DNA of 11,849 nucleotides, taken from contig CALMNV010000039.1 in NCBI GenBank assembly GCA_937873285.1, forward strand, positions 1 to 11,849, written 5' to 3'. Under the pieces are notes generated by a model. The model saw nothing but the letters and a program-made list of their open reading frames with translations. It ran no database searches and was not told the origin of the DNA. Numbering within the stretch: position 1 is the first letter of the stretch; each line of letters starts with the position of its first letter. Of the stretch, positions 6,538-11,849 are shown one piece after another. This DNA comes from an uncultured Intrasporangium sp. GTDB lineage: Bacteria > Actinomycetota > Actinomycetes > Actinomycetales > Dermatophilaceae. Position numbers and translations under genes: made by a program.

Positions 6538-8148
6538 GTGCTCGACGAGGAGATCCACTGGGTGCTTCGCAACGCCCGCATGCACGCGGCCGACCCCCGG
6601 CTGCGGTCGGCCACCGGGTTCGCGGCGGGCGGCGGCGTCGCGCCAGCCGTCCACCGCTCCCAGATCGGCCGGTGGGAGACCGGAAAGGCCGAGGTCAACC
6701 ACGGGCTGGTCCGCCGCTACGAGGTCGTCCTCGGCCTGCCGGAGGGGCAGCTGCTGTGCGCGATCGACTACCTCAGCCGCGACCGAGCCCCGGTCCGGTC
6801 CACTGCCACGCTCCATCCCAAGGAGCCGCCCGAGCTCGGTTACGTGCAGCTCCTGCTCGAGCGGGCCCTCAGCACCCACCCCATGCGCGGGGTGCACTGG
6901 GACCACCTCTCCAGTGCGCTGGGCAGCCTGCCCGACGCCCTCATCCGCGAGCGCGACTGGGAGCGCCTGCTGCGCCGCTGTACCCAGGAGATGGCGGTGA
7001 GCGTCGGGCTCGAGTTCGGCCTGCGGGACGAGGCGGCCGCGCGTCTCGCCGGACATCCGCGCAGCGGACCGCTCGTGGCGGCGGCGGCGCGTGCCACGCT
7101 GCAGGACCCCAGCGCGCAGATCTACAGCGACGCCGTCGGACTCCTCCAGTATTCCGACCACCCCGCCGCCGCCGCCGTGCTGTTCGAGCAGCTGGCCCAT
7201 CCGACGAACTCCGATGCCCTCAGTGCCGCGCTCTTCTGCCTCACGACGGTCATCCGCAGCGGGCGTGCCGGCCCGGAGGCGCAACGGAAGGTGGCCCACC
7301 TCGCGCTCTCCCACCTGCGTGAGCGAGGCCACCCCTTCCGCGTGCACCGAGCCGCCGCGCACCTGCTGCGCGCACTGAGGCTGCCGGGCGTCGCACGCAT
7401 CGCGACCGGCCTGACCGCCGAGGACCACAGGTATGCCGTCTCCATCCTGCTGGAGGAGCGGGCCACCGCGGGCGAAGCCCTGCGCGCCACGCAAGCCCGC
7501 GTCCGCTCGTCGCTGACCGAGGCGTTCGGCTCCGCGGACGGACAGGAGCCCGTGCTCCGCCGGCTGGTCACCACCGCGACCGCCACCACCGACGACGAGT
7601 CGCGCAGCAACGCGCTCGCGGTCCTCATGCTCTCCCCGCAGGGACGGGTGCTCGGCTCGACATATGCCGCCGAGCTGGAGGCGGCGCTGCAGCGAGGTGA
7701 CCACGTGGCCGCCCACGAGTCCCTCTCGGTGCTGACGTGGGTGACGCAGCCGGAAGACCTCGACCTGCTCGTCGGGCTGCTGCTCGACCCTGGCACGCCG
7801 GCGCAGATCGTCATGGAGGCGGCCATCGCCGCAGGCAACTGCCGCGAGCAGCGCTCAGCGGCCGCCGGCGCTCGGGAACAGCTCGTCTTCACGGCCGCCG
7901 TCGCCGGCGTGCGGGCCGCGCCCGCTGCGCGCGACGACACTGCGTCGAGTGAGCCGCTGCGGCAGCGGCTGCGCGGGCTGGTCTACTTCCTCGGCATGCG
8001 CGGGCGCCTCGACCTCGTCGCCGCGCTCGGATCCGCGGTGGACGCCGCGGGCTCCCACGGCCAGGTGTGCCGGGGGGTCGTCGACTGGTGGCTGCGGCTG
8101 CCACCGGAGGTGCGGGCACTTCTCGAGGAGGACTCCGCGGAGCTGTGA
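6538..8148 (+). CDS. Helix-turn-helix protein with long alpha-helical repeat region
   Basis: A 536-residue protein of no recognised named family. Residues about 33-66 form an XRE-like helix-turn-helix, with SQIGRWETGK (41-50) matching the SQISRWERG style of the recognition helix. From about 100 to 530 it is almost entirely helical with Ala/Leu-rich repeating segments of the HEAT/ARM or TPR kind. Examples are VGLLQYSDHPAAAAVLFEQL and the YVQLLLERAL/HWDHLSSALG segments. No membrane segment or enzyme motif is visible. The GTG at 6538 is chosen for the GGGGGAGG at 6523-6530, seven bases before it. The open frame extends upstream, but that part is Gly/Arg-rich and overlaps inverted repeats. It stands alone, ends convergent with the 8386-9471 gene, and is probably a regulator that senses something through its helical part (inference). 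Confidence 0.82.
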   Translation: MLDEEIHWVLRNARMHAADPRLRSATGFAAGGGVAPAVHRSQIGRWETGKAEVNHGLVRRYEVVLGLPEGQLLCAIDYLSRDRAPVRSTATLHPKEPPELGYVQLLLERALSTHPMRGVHWDHLSSALGSLPDALIRERDWERLLRRCTQEMAVSVGLEFGLRDEAAARLAGHPRSGPLVAAAARATLQDPSAQIYSDAVGLLQYSDHPAAAAVLFEQLAHPTNSDALSAALFCLTTVIRSGRAGPEAQRKVAHLALSHLRERGHPFRVHRAAAHLLRALRLPGVARIATGLTAEDHRYAVSILLEERATAGEALRATQARVRSSLTEAFGSADGQEPVLRRLVTTATATTDDESRSNALAVLMLSPQGRVLGSTYAAELEAALQRGDHVAAHESLSVLTWVTQPEDLDLLVGLLLDPGTPAQIVMEAAIAAGNCREQRSAAAGAREQLVFTAAVAGVRAAPAARDDTASSEPLRQRLRGLVYFLGMRGRLDLVAALGSAVDAAGSHGQVCRGVVDWWLRLPPEVRALLEEDSAEL

Positions 8149-8187
8149 GAATTTCCGGATCGGTGCCGGACGGCATACCAGGGCAGG

Positions 8188-8193
8188 TATAGT
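8188..8193 (+). promoter_or_regulatory. TATAGT -10-like box before the hairpin array
   Basis: TATAGT matches five of six TATAAT positions, which is rare in DNA this GC-rich. It lies 10 bases before the first of three tandem hairpins, so a transcript from it would begin at about 8200, the foot of hairpin one. The -35 region (near 8164-8169) is weak. It may be a promoter of a small RNA, or coincidence. Confidence 0.4.
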
Positions 8194-8202
8194 CGCAGCA
8201 GC

Positions 8203-8239
8203 GAAGGGCTGGGCCCGCACGAACCGCGCCCAGCCCTTC
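8203..8239. terminator. Hairpin 1 of a three-hairpin array
   Basis: A perfect 12-bp stem, GAAGGGCTGGGC (8203-8214) with GCCCAGCCCTTC (8228-8239), around a 13-base loop. It lies 55 bases after the HTH gene stop and ends in TTCT, so it can serve as that gene's terminator. Confidence 0.75.
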
Positions 8240-8240
8240 T

Positions 8241-8290
8241 GCTTGTGCCGGCTCGCCTGTGTCCCCCTGTCCCGGCGAGCCGGCGCAAGC
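8241..8290. terminator. Hairpin 2 of the array, C-rich loop
   Basis: Arms GCTTGTGCCGGCTCGCC (8241-8257) and GGCGAGCCGGCGCAAGC (8274-8290) pair over 17 positions with one T/C mismatch, which becomes a G-U pair in plus-strand RNA. The 16-base loop contains CCCCC and CCC. It abuts hairpins 1 and 3 with at most one base between. Confidence 0.65.
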
Positions 8291-8331
8291 ACGAAGGGGC
8301 CCGGTGGTCGATGACCACCGGGCCCCTTCGT
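8291..8331. terminator. Hairpin 3 of the array, near-perfect cruciform
   Basis: ACGAAGGGGCCCGGTGGTC (8291-8309) and its exact complement (8313-8331) form a 19-bp perfect stem with a three-base loop GAT. It lies 54 bases beyond the stop of the convergent gene at 8386, so it probably terminates that gene and, being symmetric, plus-strand transcripts too. Confidence 0.8.
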
Positions 8332-8385
8332 CTGTGTCGGCTTCCCCGTCCCGTCGGTATGCCGCGCGGCGGGCGGGTCACGCCG

Positions 8386-9471
8386 TCACGCCTCTCCGCG
8401 GTCCTTGCCCCGAGCGGCGTCGAGCGGTGCATCCTTCGTCAGGGGCGTCGCGTCGGCCTGCTCGTCGGCGTTGAGCCCGTTGTCGAGGCCGAGCCCGTCC
8501 ACCGCGTCGGATCCCGGCATGCCCTCGACCGCTGTCACCTCACCGGTGTCGACGGCTGGGGCGGCGAACGCCGCGTCCAGCGACGTCTCGGTCGTCGTGG
8601 CCGGGTCGCCGACGCCGCGGTCCTTCGGCTGCGCGGCGGCCTGGCCCTTGGCGACGACCCCGGCGGCGGCCTCCTTGGCCGTCTCGGCCAGGCCGGCGCC
8701 CCGCTCGGCGGCCTTGCTGGCAGCCTCGGCGACCGCCTCCTTGGCGTGCCCGACCTTCTCAGCGGCCCTGGCCGTGAGCGAGGGCTGCACGGCCGAGTCG
8801 GTGAGCGGCGTCGCCCACGGGTCGTCGGCGCGCTGCTGCTTCTGGCGGAAGGCCGCGAAGGCGGCGACGAGCGCCGTGACGAGGCCCAGACCCAGCAGCC
8901 AGCGGCTCCGGCCCGGGCCGCCGCGGCGGACCGGAGTGGCCACGGCCTCGCCACGCAGGACGAGCAGGGCGTCGCGAGCGCGGGTGTTGCCGAGCTGAGC
9001 CGTCTCCAGGGCCTGCTCGACGGCCGGCGTGGCGACCTCGCGCGCGTGCTCCCCGGCGTGCGCCAGCGAGGCGGCCGCGGTGGCGAGAGCGGCTCCCACC
9101 TTGGGCTTGACCGCATGCGACAGGCTGGCCTGGTATGCCTCGACCCGGGGGCGGCTGCGCTCGACGACGTCATGCACCACGGGCGAGGCCGCGGTCCGCG
9201 CAGCGGCAAGGCGCAGCTTGGCGCGCTCGGTCGCCTCGTGGATCGTGGGGCCGGCAGCCTCGCGGGCGGCGGCCAGGCGCACGCGGGCCGCCTCGGCCGC
9301 GGCTGCTGCTGCGGCCGCCTGGTCTCGAAGCAGCACGAGGCGCTCGTGGGTGCTGACGGTCGTTGCGTCCCCTGTGGCGTCGTCCACTGCGGCGTCGGCC
9401 TCGGTGGCGGCTGCCTCCAGGTCGGCGGCGGCCGCCTCTAGCTGACCGGTGCGGGTCCGGGTGCGGAACAT
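8386..9471 (-). CDS. Alanine-rich helical protein with one membrane segment
   Basis: A 361-residue protein rich in Ala, Glu, Lys and Thr. Residues 8-172 are predicted to be long amphipathic or coiled-coil helices (repeated AAR, EAA and ATP motifs). A single membrane segment follows an Arg-rich stretch: RRGGPGRSR (182-190), then WLLGLGLVTALVAAFAAF (191-208). After KQQRADDPWATP (211-222) a second Ala/Lys/Glu helix (232-280) and an acidic, disordered tail follow. ATG at 9471 has AAGGAGG at 9477-9483, which fixes the start. It resembles in layout the DUF5324-type proteins of actinobacteria, but I cannot assign it with certainty. It lies divergent from ppiA, the position of cwsA in mycobacteria, whose product is also a one-pass helical envelope protein. 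A role in envelope or division is inferred from that position alone. Confidence 0.85.
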   Translation of the reverse strand: MFRTRTRTGQLEAAAADLEAAATEADAAVDDATGDATTVSTHERLVLLRDQAAAAAAAAEAARVRLAAAREAAGPTIHEATERAKLRLAAARTAASPVVHDVVERSRPRVEAYQASLSHAVKPKVGAALATAAASLAHAGEHAREVATPAVEQALETAQLGNTRARDALLVLRGEAVATPVRRGGPGRSRWLLGLGLVTALVAAFAAFRQKQQRADDPWATPLTDSAVQPSLTARAAEKVGHAKEAVAEAASKAAERGAGLAETAKEAAAGVVAKGQAAAQPKDRGVGDPATTTETSLDAAFAAPAVDTGEVTAVEGMPGSDAVDGLGLDNGLNADEQADATPLTKDAPLDAARGKDRGEA

Positions 9472-9603
9472 GAAGTCCTCCTTGGTTCCTCGGTGTCCTA
9501 CCCATCCTGCCAAGGACGGACACCCCCCGCACAAGGGCCGCCGCCTGCGTGGGCGCCGGGCAGGCATCGGTGGGCTGGACGGCATACGTGCAAGGATTGG
9601 CGC

Positions 9604-10122
9604 ATGAAGGCAACGCTGCACACCAACCACGGGGACATCGCCGTCGAGCTCTTCCCCCATCACGCGCCGAAGACGGTGGACAACTTCGTCGGTCTCGCGC
9701 GAGGCGACAAGGACTATCGGGACGACGCCGGCCGCACCAGCCCGACGCCGTTCTACGACGGGCTCGTCTTCCACCGCGTCATCCCCGGCTTCATGATCCA
9801 GGGCGGCTGCCCGATCGGCCAGGGCACCGGGGGGCCGGGCTACACCTTCGACGACGAGATCAGCCCGGACAAGGACTTCACCAAGCCCTACGTCCTCGCC
9901 ATGGCCAACGCGGGGAAGCGGGCCGGCAAGGGCACCAACGGCTCACAGTTCTTCATCACCGTCGCACCCACTCCCTGGCTGCAGGGCAAGCACACCATCT
10001 TCGGTGAGGTGGCCGACCCGGCGTCGCGCGAGGTGGTCGACAAGATCGCCGCCGTCCGCACGGGCGGCCAGGACAGGCCGCGCGAGGACGTCGTGGTCAC
10101 CTCGGTCACCGTCGAGGACTAG
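9604..10122 (+). CDS. ppiA: Peptidyl-prolyl cis-trans isomerase (cyclophilin)
   Basis: A 172-residue single-domain cyclophilin that speeds cis-trans isomerisation of X-Pro bonds. The active-site block FYDGLVFHRVIPGFMIQGG (50-68) supplies Arg58 and Gln66. NGSQFFIT (112-119) and WLQGKHTIFGEV (125-136) complete the pocket, including the Trp125 that corresponds to the cyclosporin-contacting Trp. No signal peptide is present, so it is cytoplasmic. ATG at 9604 is preceded by AAGGA with about eight bases spacing. It is divergent from the helical membrane protein gene (132-base gap) and followed 83 bases later by the rhomboid gene in the same direction. The order ppiA - rhomboid - crgA is a conserved origin-proximal actinobacterial arrangement. 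Confidence 0.95.
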   Translation: MKATLHTNHGDIAVELFPHHAPKTVDNFVGLARGDKDYRDDAGRTSPTPFYDGLVFHRVIPGFMIQGGCPIGQGTGGPGYTFDDEISPDKDFTKPYVLAMANAGKRAGKGTNGSQFFITVAPTPWLQGKHTIFGEVADPASREVVDKIAAVRTGGQDRPREDVVVTSVTVED

Positions 10123-10205
10123 TCCCGGCACCGGGCCGTCCTGCCGCGCCCATCCATCCATCTCCCCCAACCCACCTCTCCCACCGACCGAGAAGGCAGG
10201 CGAGC

Positions 10206-11153
10206 GTGTCCGAGGACGTCACCGGTGGCCAGACCCCCCACCCCTCGGAGGCGGGGGGCTCGCCCGTCGGGGCATCGGTGTGTCCGCGGCACCCGGACCG
10301 GGAGGCCTACGTGCGGTGCCAGCGCTGCGGGCGCCCGACGTGCCCGGAGTGCCAGCGGCCGGCCGCAGTCGGCATCCAGTGCGTCGACTGCGTCCGTGAG
10401 GCGGCCCGGGCGGCCGCGACGACGCGGACGGTGTTCGGCGGCCGGGCCACCGACGGGCGGCCGCTCGTGACCTACACCATCATCGGCCTCAGCGTGCTCG
10501 TCTATCTCGGACAGCTCGCCTCCAGCACGGTGACGAGCCGCTTCGCCTTCGCGCCCTACCTCGGGTGGACCCAGCCGTGGCGCTTCGTCACCGCCGTCTT
10601 CCTGCACTCGCCGCAGACCATGCTCCACATCGCCATCAACATGTTCGCGCTGTGGACCCTGGGTCAGTATCTCGAGCCGCTGCTGGGGCGGGCCCGGTTC
10701 GCAGCGATCTACCTCATCAGCGGCATCGGAGGTCAGGTGGGGGTCACGCTGCTGGCCGGCGTGCCCACCCTCGAGGGCCTGCGCTCCGGTCAGGACGCCG
10801 CTTGGCTCACCGGGGTGGTCGGCGCCTCGGGGGCGATCTTCGGTGTCTTCGCTGCGCTGCTCCTGCTCAACCGGCACCTGGGTCGGTCATCGGCCGCGCT
10901 CTACGCGACGCTGGCGATCAACGCAGCCTTCGGCTTCCTCTATCCCGGCATCTCGTGGCAGGCGCACCTCGGCGGCTTCGTCACCGGCCTCGCCTGTGCC
11001 GGCGGGGTCCTCCTGGCGCGCGCGCGCCGCAAGCCCCAGCTCGTCTGGGCGGCGCTGGGCGCAGTGCTCCTGCTCCTCGTCGGCGTCGCGGTTGCCCGCT
11101 ACCTCATGGTCGACCCGCTCATCCGGGAGCTCGGCGCCTTCGCGGCTGGCTGA
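10206..11153 (+). CDS. Rhomboid-family intramembrane serine protease with N-terminal zinc finger
   Basis: A 315-residue protein. The N-terminal cytoplasmic part carries a B-box-like double zinc site: Cys26, His29, Cys38, Cys41, Cys46, Cys49, Cys59 and Cys62. The rhomboid domain follows with about seven membrane segments (88-104, 126-150, 163-186, 203-223, 230-247, 252-270, 278-298). Catalytic Ser208 lies in GASG (206-209) and His254 in WQAHLGG (251-257); HIAINM (141-146) gives the conserved His and Asn. The active-site residues are intact, so it should cleave membrane proteins within the bilayer. GTG at 10206 has AAGGCAGG upstream. It may be co-transcribed with ppiA. Its substrate is unknown; the zinc finger plus rhomboid fusion is common in Actinomycetota. 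Confidence 0.93.
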   Translation: MSEDVTGGQTPHPSEAGGSPVGASVCPRHPDREAYVRCQRCGRPTCPECQRPAAVGIQCVDCVREAARAAATTRTVFGGRATDGRPLVTYTIIGLSVLVYLGQLASSTVTSRFAFAPYLGWTQPWRFVTAVFLHSPQTMLHIAINMFALWTLGQYLEPLLGRARFAAIYLISGIGGQVGVTLLAGVPTLEGLRSGQDAAWLTGVVGASGAIFGVFAALLLLNRHLGRSSAALYATLAINAAFGFLYPGISWQAHLGGFVTGLACAGGVLLARARRKPQLVWAALGAVLLLLVGVAVARYLMVDPLIRELGAFAAG

Positions 11154-11177
11154 GCAGAGCGCCAGCCGCCGCACGAA

Positions 11178-11187
11178 AGTGGCCACT
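11178..11187. repeat. Palindrome AGTGGCCACT
   Basis: A perfect 10-bp palindrome 25 bases after the rhomboid stop. It is too short for a convincing terminator. It stands just before the tandem repeats and may belong to the same element. Confidence 0.5.
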
Positions 11188-11223
11188 CGACCAGGAGCGG
11201 GGCAGGCAGCGGGGGCACCGACG

Positions 11224-11318
11224 TGGGGGTGGCTCCCATGGCGGGGGGTGGCTCCCATGACGAGGGGTGGCTCCCATGACGGGGGATGCCTCCCGTCGAC
11301 GTGCGGATGGCTCTTGCC
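11224..11318. repeat. 19-bp tandem repeats
   Basis: The core GTGGCTCCCATG occurs exactly at 11229-11240, 11248-11259 and 11267-11278, a period of 19 bases, each preceded by a G run. Two decayed copies continue the array at 11286-11297 (ATGCCTCCCGTC) and 11307-11318 (ATGGCTCTTGCC). The array lies in the non-coding gap between the convergent rhomboid and crgA genes. It could be iteron-like binding sites or the multi-repeat end of a lost insertion element. Confidence 0.8.
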
Positions 11319-11369
11319 GCTGAGGTGTGTCGCGCCGGGCGGTGCACCCGAAGGCAGCGGCGCTCGCGG

Positions 11370-11445
11370 TCGTCCACAGTGTGGAGAAAGCCTGTGGATG
11401 TACTTACACCGGTGTCATTCGCGCTTTCTGCAACGATGTGGACCG
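11370..11445. promoter_or_regulatory. Cluster of DnaA-box-like sites
   Basis: Four TCCACA/TGTGGA cores fall within 76 bases. They are TCGTCCACA (11370-11378, 8 of 9 to TTGTCCACA), the complement of TTCTCCACA (11380-11388, 8 of 9), the complement of ACATCCACA (11393-11401, 7 of 9 to TTATCCACA) and the complement of CGGTCCACA (11437-11445, 7 of 9). The first two form the palindrome TCCACA-G-TGTGGA. ACACCGGTGT (11406-11415) and the pair AGAAAGC (11385-11391) / GCTTTCT (11423-11429) lie between them. Binding of DnaA is inferred from sequence only. Confidence 0.45.
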
Positions 11446-11460
11446 GCCGGTGGACGGCGC

Positions 11461-11712
11461 TCAGCGCCACCGCATCGTCATGACGAAGCCACTCATCAGG
11501 AGCAGGAAGCCGACCCCGAGGTTCCACACGCCGATCGAGCCGATCGGATACTTGTACTCGCTGACGTAGTAGACGACGATCCACAGCATGCCGGCGACGA
11601 GCAGCGCGACGAACGCCGGCGCCCACCAGGCGGGGTTGGGCTCGCGCCCCGTGCCGCTGCGCGCAGGGCTGTATGCCGCGGACGGCTGGTCGCGGCCACT
11701 CGACTCGGACAC
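11461..11712 (-). CDS. crgA: Cell division protein CrgA
   Basis: An 83-residue protein with the CrgA layout: a polar N-terminus (1-26), PNPAWWAPAF (26-35), a first membrane segment (about 31-49), a short loop with YPIGSIGVWNLGVGF (55-69) and a second membrane segment (63-80) ending in TMRWR (79-83). CrgA is a small septum-localised inner-membrane protein that works with FtsZ, FtsI and other division proteins in actinobacteria. GTG at 11712 is preceded by AAGGAG with six to seven bases spacing. The gene is on the opposite strand to the rhomboid gene and converges with it, as is usual for the region. Length matches the family. Confidence 0.95.
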   Translation of the reverse strand: MSESSGRDQPSAAYSPARSGTGREPNPAWWAPAFVALLVAGMLWIVVYYVSEYKYPIGSIGVWNLGVGFLLLMSGFVMTMRWR

Positions 11713-11745
11713 CGGGGGCTCCTTGGGTGAGAATGGATCGTGCCC

Positions 11746-11751
11746 AGCGTA
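11746..11751 (-). promoter_or_regulatory. Possible -10 box of crgA
   Basis: TACGCT on the minus strand fits TAnnnT and lies 33 bases before the crgA GTG, leaving room for the AAGGAG ribosome site in a short leader. The -35 region is weak. Confidence 0.3.
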
Positions 11752-11786
11752 GTTCAGAGCCGCCGTGTTCCCCGCCCGGTCGCGCC

Positions 11787-11849
11787 ATGGTGACCCGGCC
11801 GCGGCCCCGGACCGGCCGAAGGCGCGGCGGGTGGGCGCTGCTCGTCCCG
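11787..11849 (+). CDS. Probable start of DUF881-family protein (partial)
   Basis: The last 63 bases form an open plus-strand frame from ATG at 11787 to the window edge, encoding 21 residues: MVTRPRPRTG, then an Arg/Gly-rich stretch, then GGWALLVP. A basic start followed by GW.LLVP at the beginning of a membrane segment is how DUF881 envelope proteins commonly begin. A DUF881 gene often lies divergent from crgA in Actinomycetota. No clear SD precedes it, so it may be leaderless or start elsewhere. The assignment rests on a short fragment and on gene order. Confidence 0.5.
   Translation, partial: MVTRPRPRTGRRRGGWALLVP

Noticed and set aside
8241..8290. Member of the actinobacterial 6C RNA family
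   Set aside because: Only one loop is C-rich and it has five consecutive Cs; the two C6 loops expected for 6C RNA are not present.
10124..10135. Terminator CCCGG-CA-CCGGG after ppiA
   Set aside because: The 5-bp stem with a 2-base loop is too short to fold; ppiA and the rhomboid gene may well be co-transcribed.
11224..11318. CRISPR array
   Set aside because: The repeats are 19 bp in direct tandem with no unique spacers, and no cas gene is present.
11154..11460. Short gene between rhomboid and crgA
   Set aside because: The open frames here only translate the tandem repeats, have no ribosome site and overlap known genes.

Overview
The window is high-GC actinobacterial DNA. Codons are strongly GC-ending, starts include GTG, Shine-Dalgarno sites are GGAGG-like, and the right half carries the ppiA - rhomboid - crgA - DUF881 block that lies near the origin, downstream of gyrB/gyrA, in many Actinomycetota. 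The gene style fits Micrococcales, possibly an Intrasporangiaceae-like organism; that placement is inference.

Left part (1-6270): a catabolic locus. A PucR-type regulator gene (+ strand, 5152-6225) diverges from a tightly packed minus-strand operon. In transcription order the operon encodes an APC-family amino acid/amine permease, two different short-chain dehydrogenases (SDRs), an agmatinase-family ureohydrolase, a CE4 (HpPgdA-like) deacetylase, and the start of a further gene that leaves the window. Junctions are GTGA overlap, 1-nt gap, 15-nt gap, ATGA overlap, then a short gap. The set reads as uptake and breakdown of an amine or guanidino compound (release of urea, C-N bond hydrolysis, oxidation of a hydroxyl or carbonyl) under a co-sensing regulator. 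The substrate cannot be read from the sequence. A strong hairpin (6231-6270) closes pucR.

Middle (6271-8386): an orphan gene for a helix-turn-helix protein with a long alpha-helical C-terminal part. Upstream of it lies an unusual leader region with a G7-T-G7 run and two inverted repeats. Downstream, between this gene and the convergent next gene, three hairpins abut end to end (8203-8331) behind a TATAGT box. They are either a bank of terminators or a structured small RNA.

Right part (8386-11849): a cell-envelope/core block. It holds a single-membrane-segment, alanine-rich helical protein in the position occupied by cwsA in mycobacteria, a cyclophilin (ppiA), a zinc-finger rhomboid protease, CrgA, and the first codons of a likely DUF881 protein. 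The 307-bp gap between the convergent rhomboid and crgA genes holds 19-bp tandem repeats followed by four DnaA-box-like sites and palindromes.

Across the whole window the heptamer GTATGCC, nearly always followed by G, occurs 12 times on the two strands, about ten times more than composition predicts. It ignores reading frame and also lies between genes, so it looks like a DNA-level signal.
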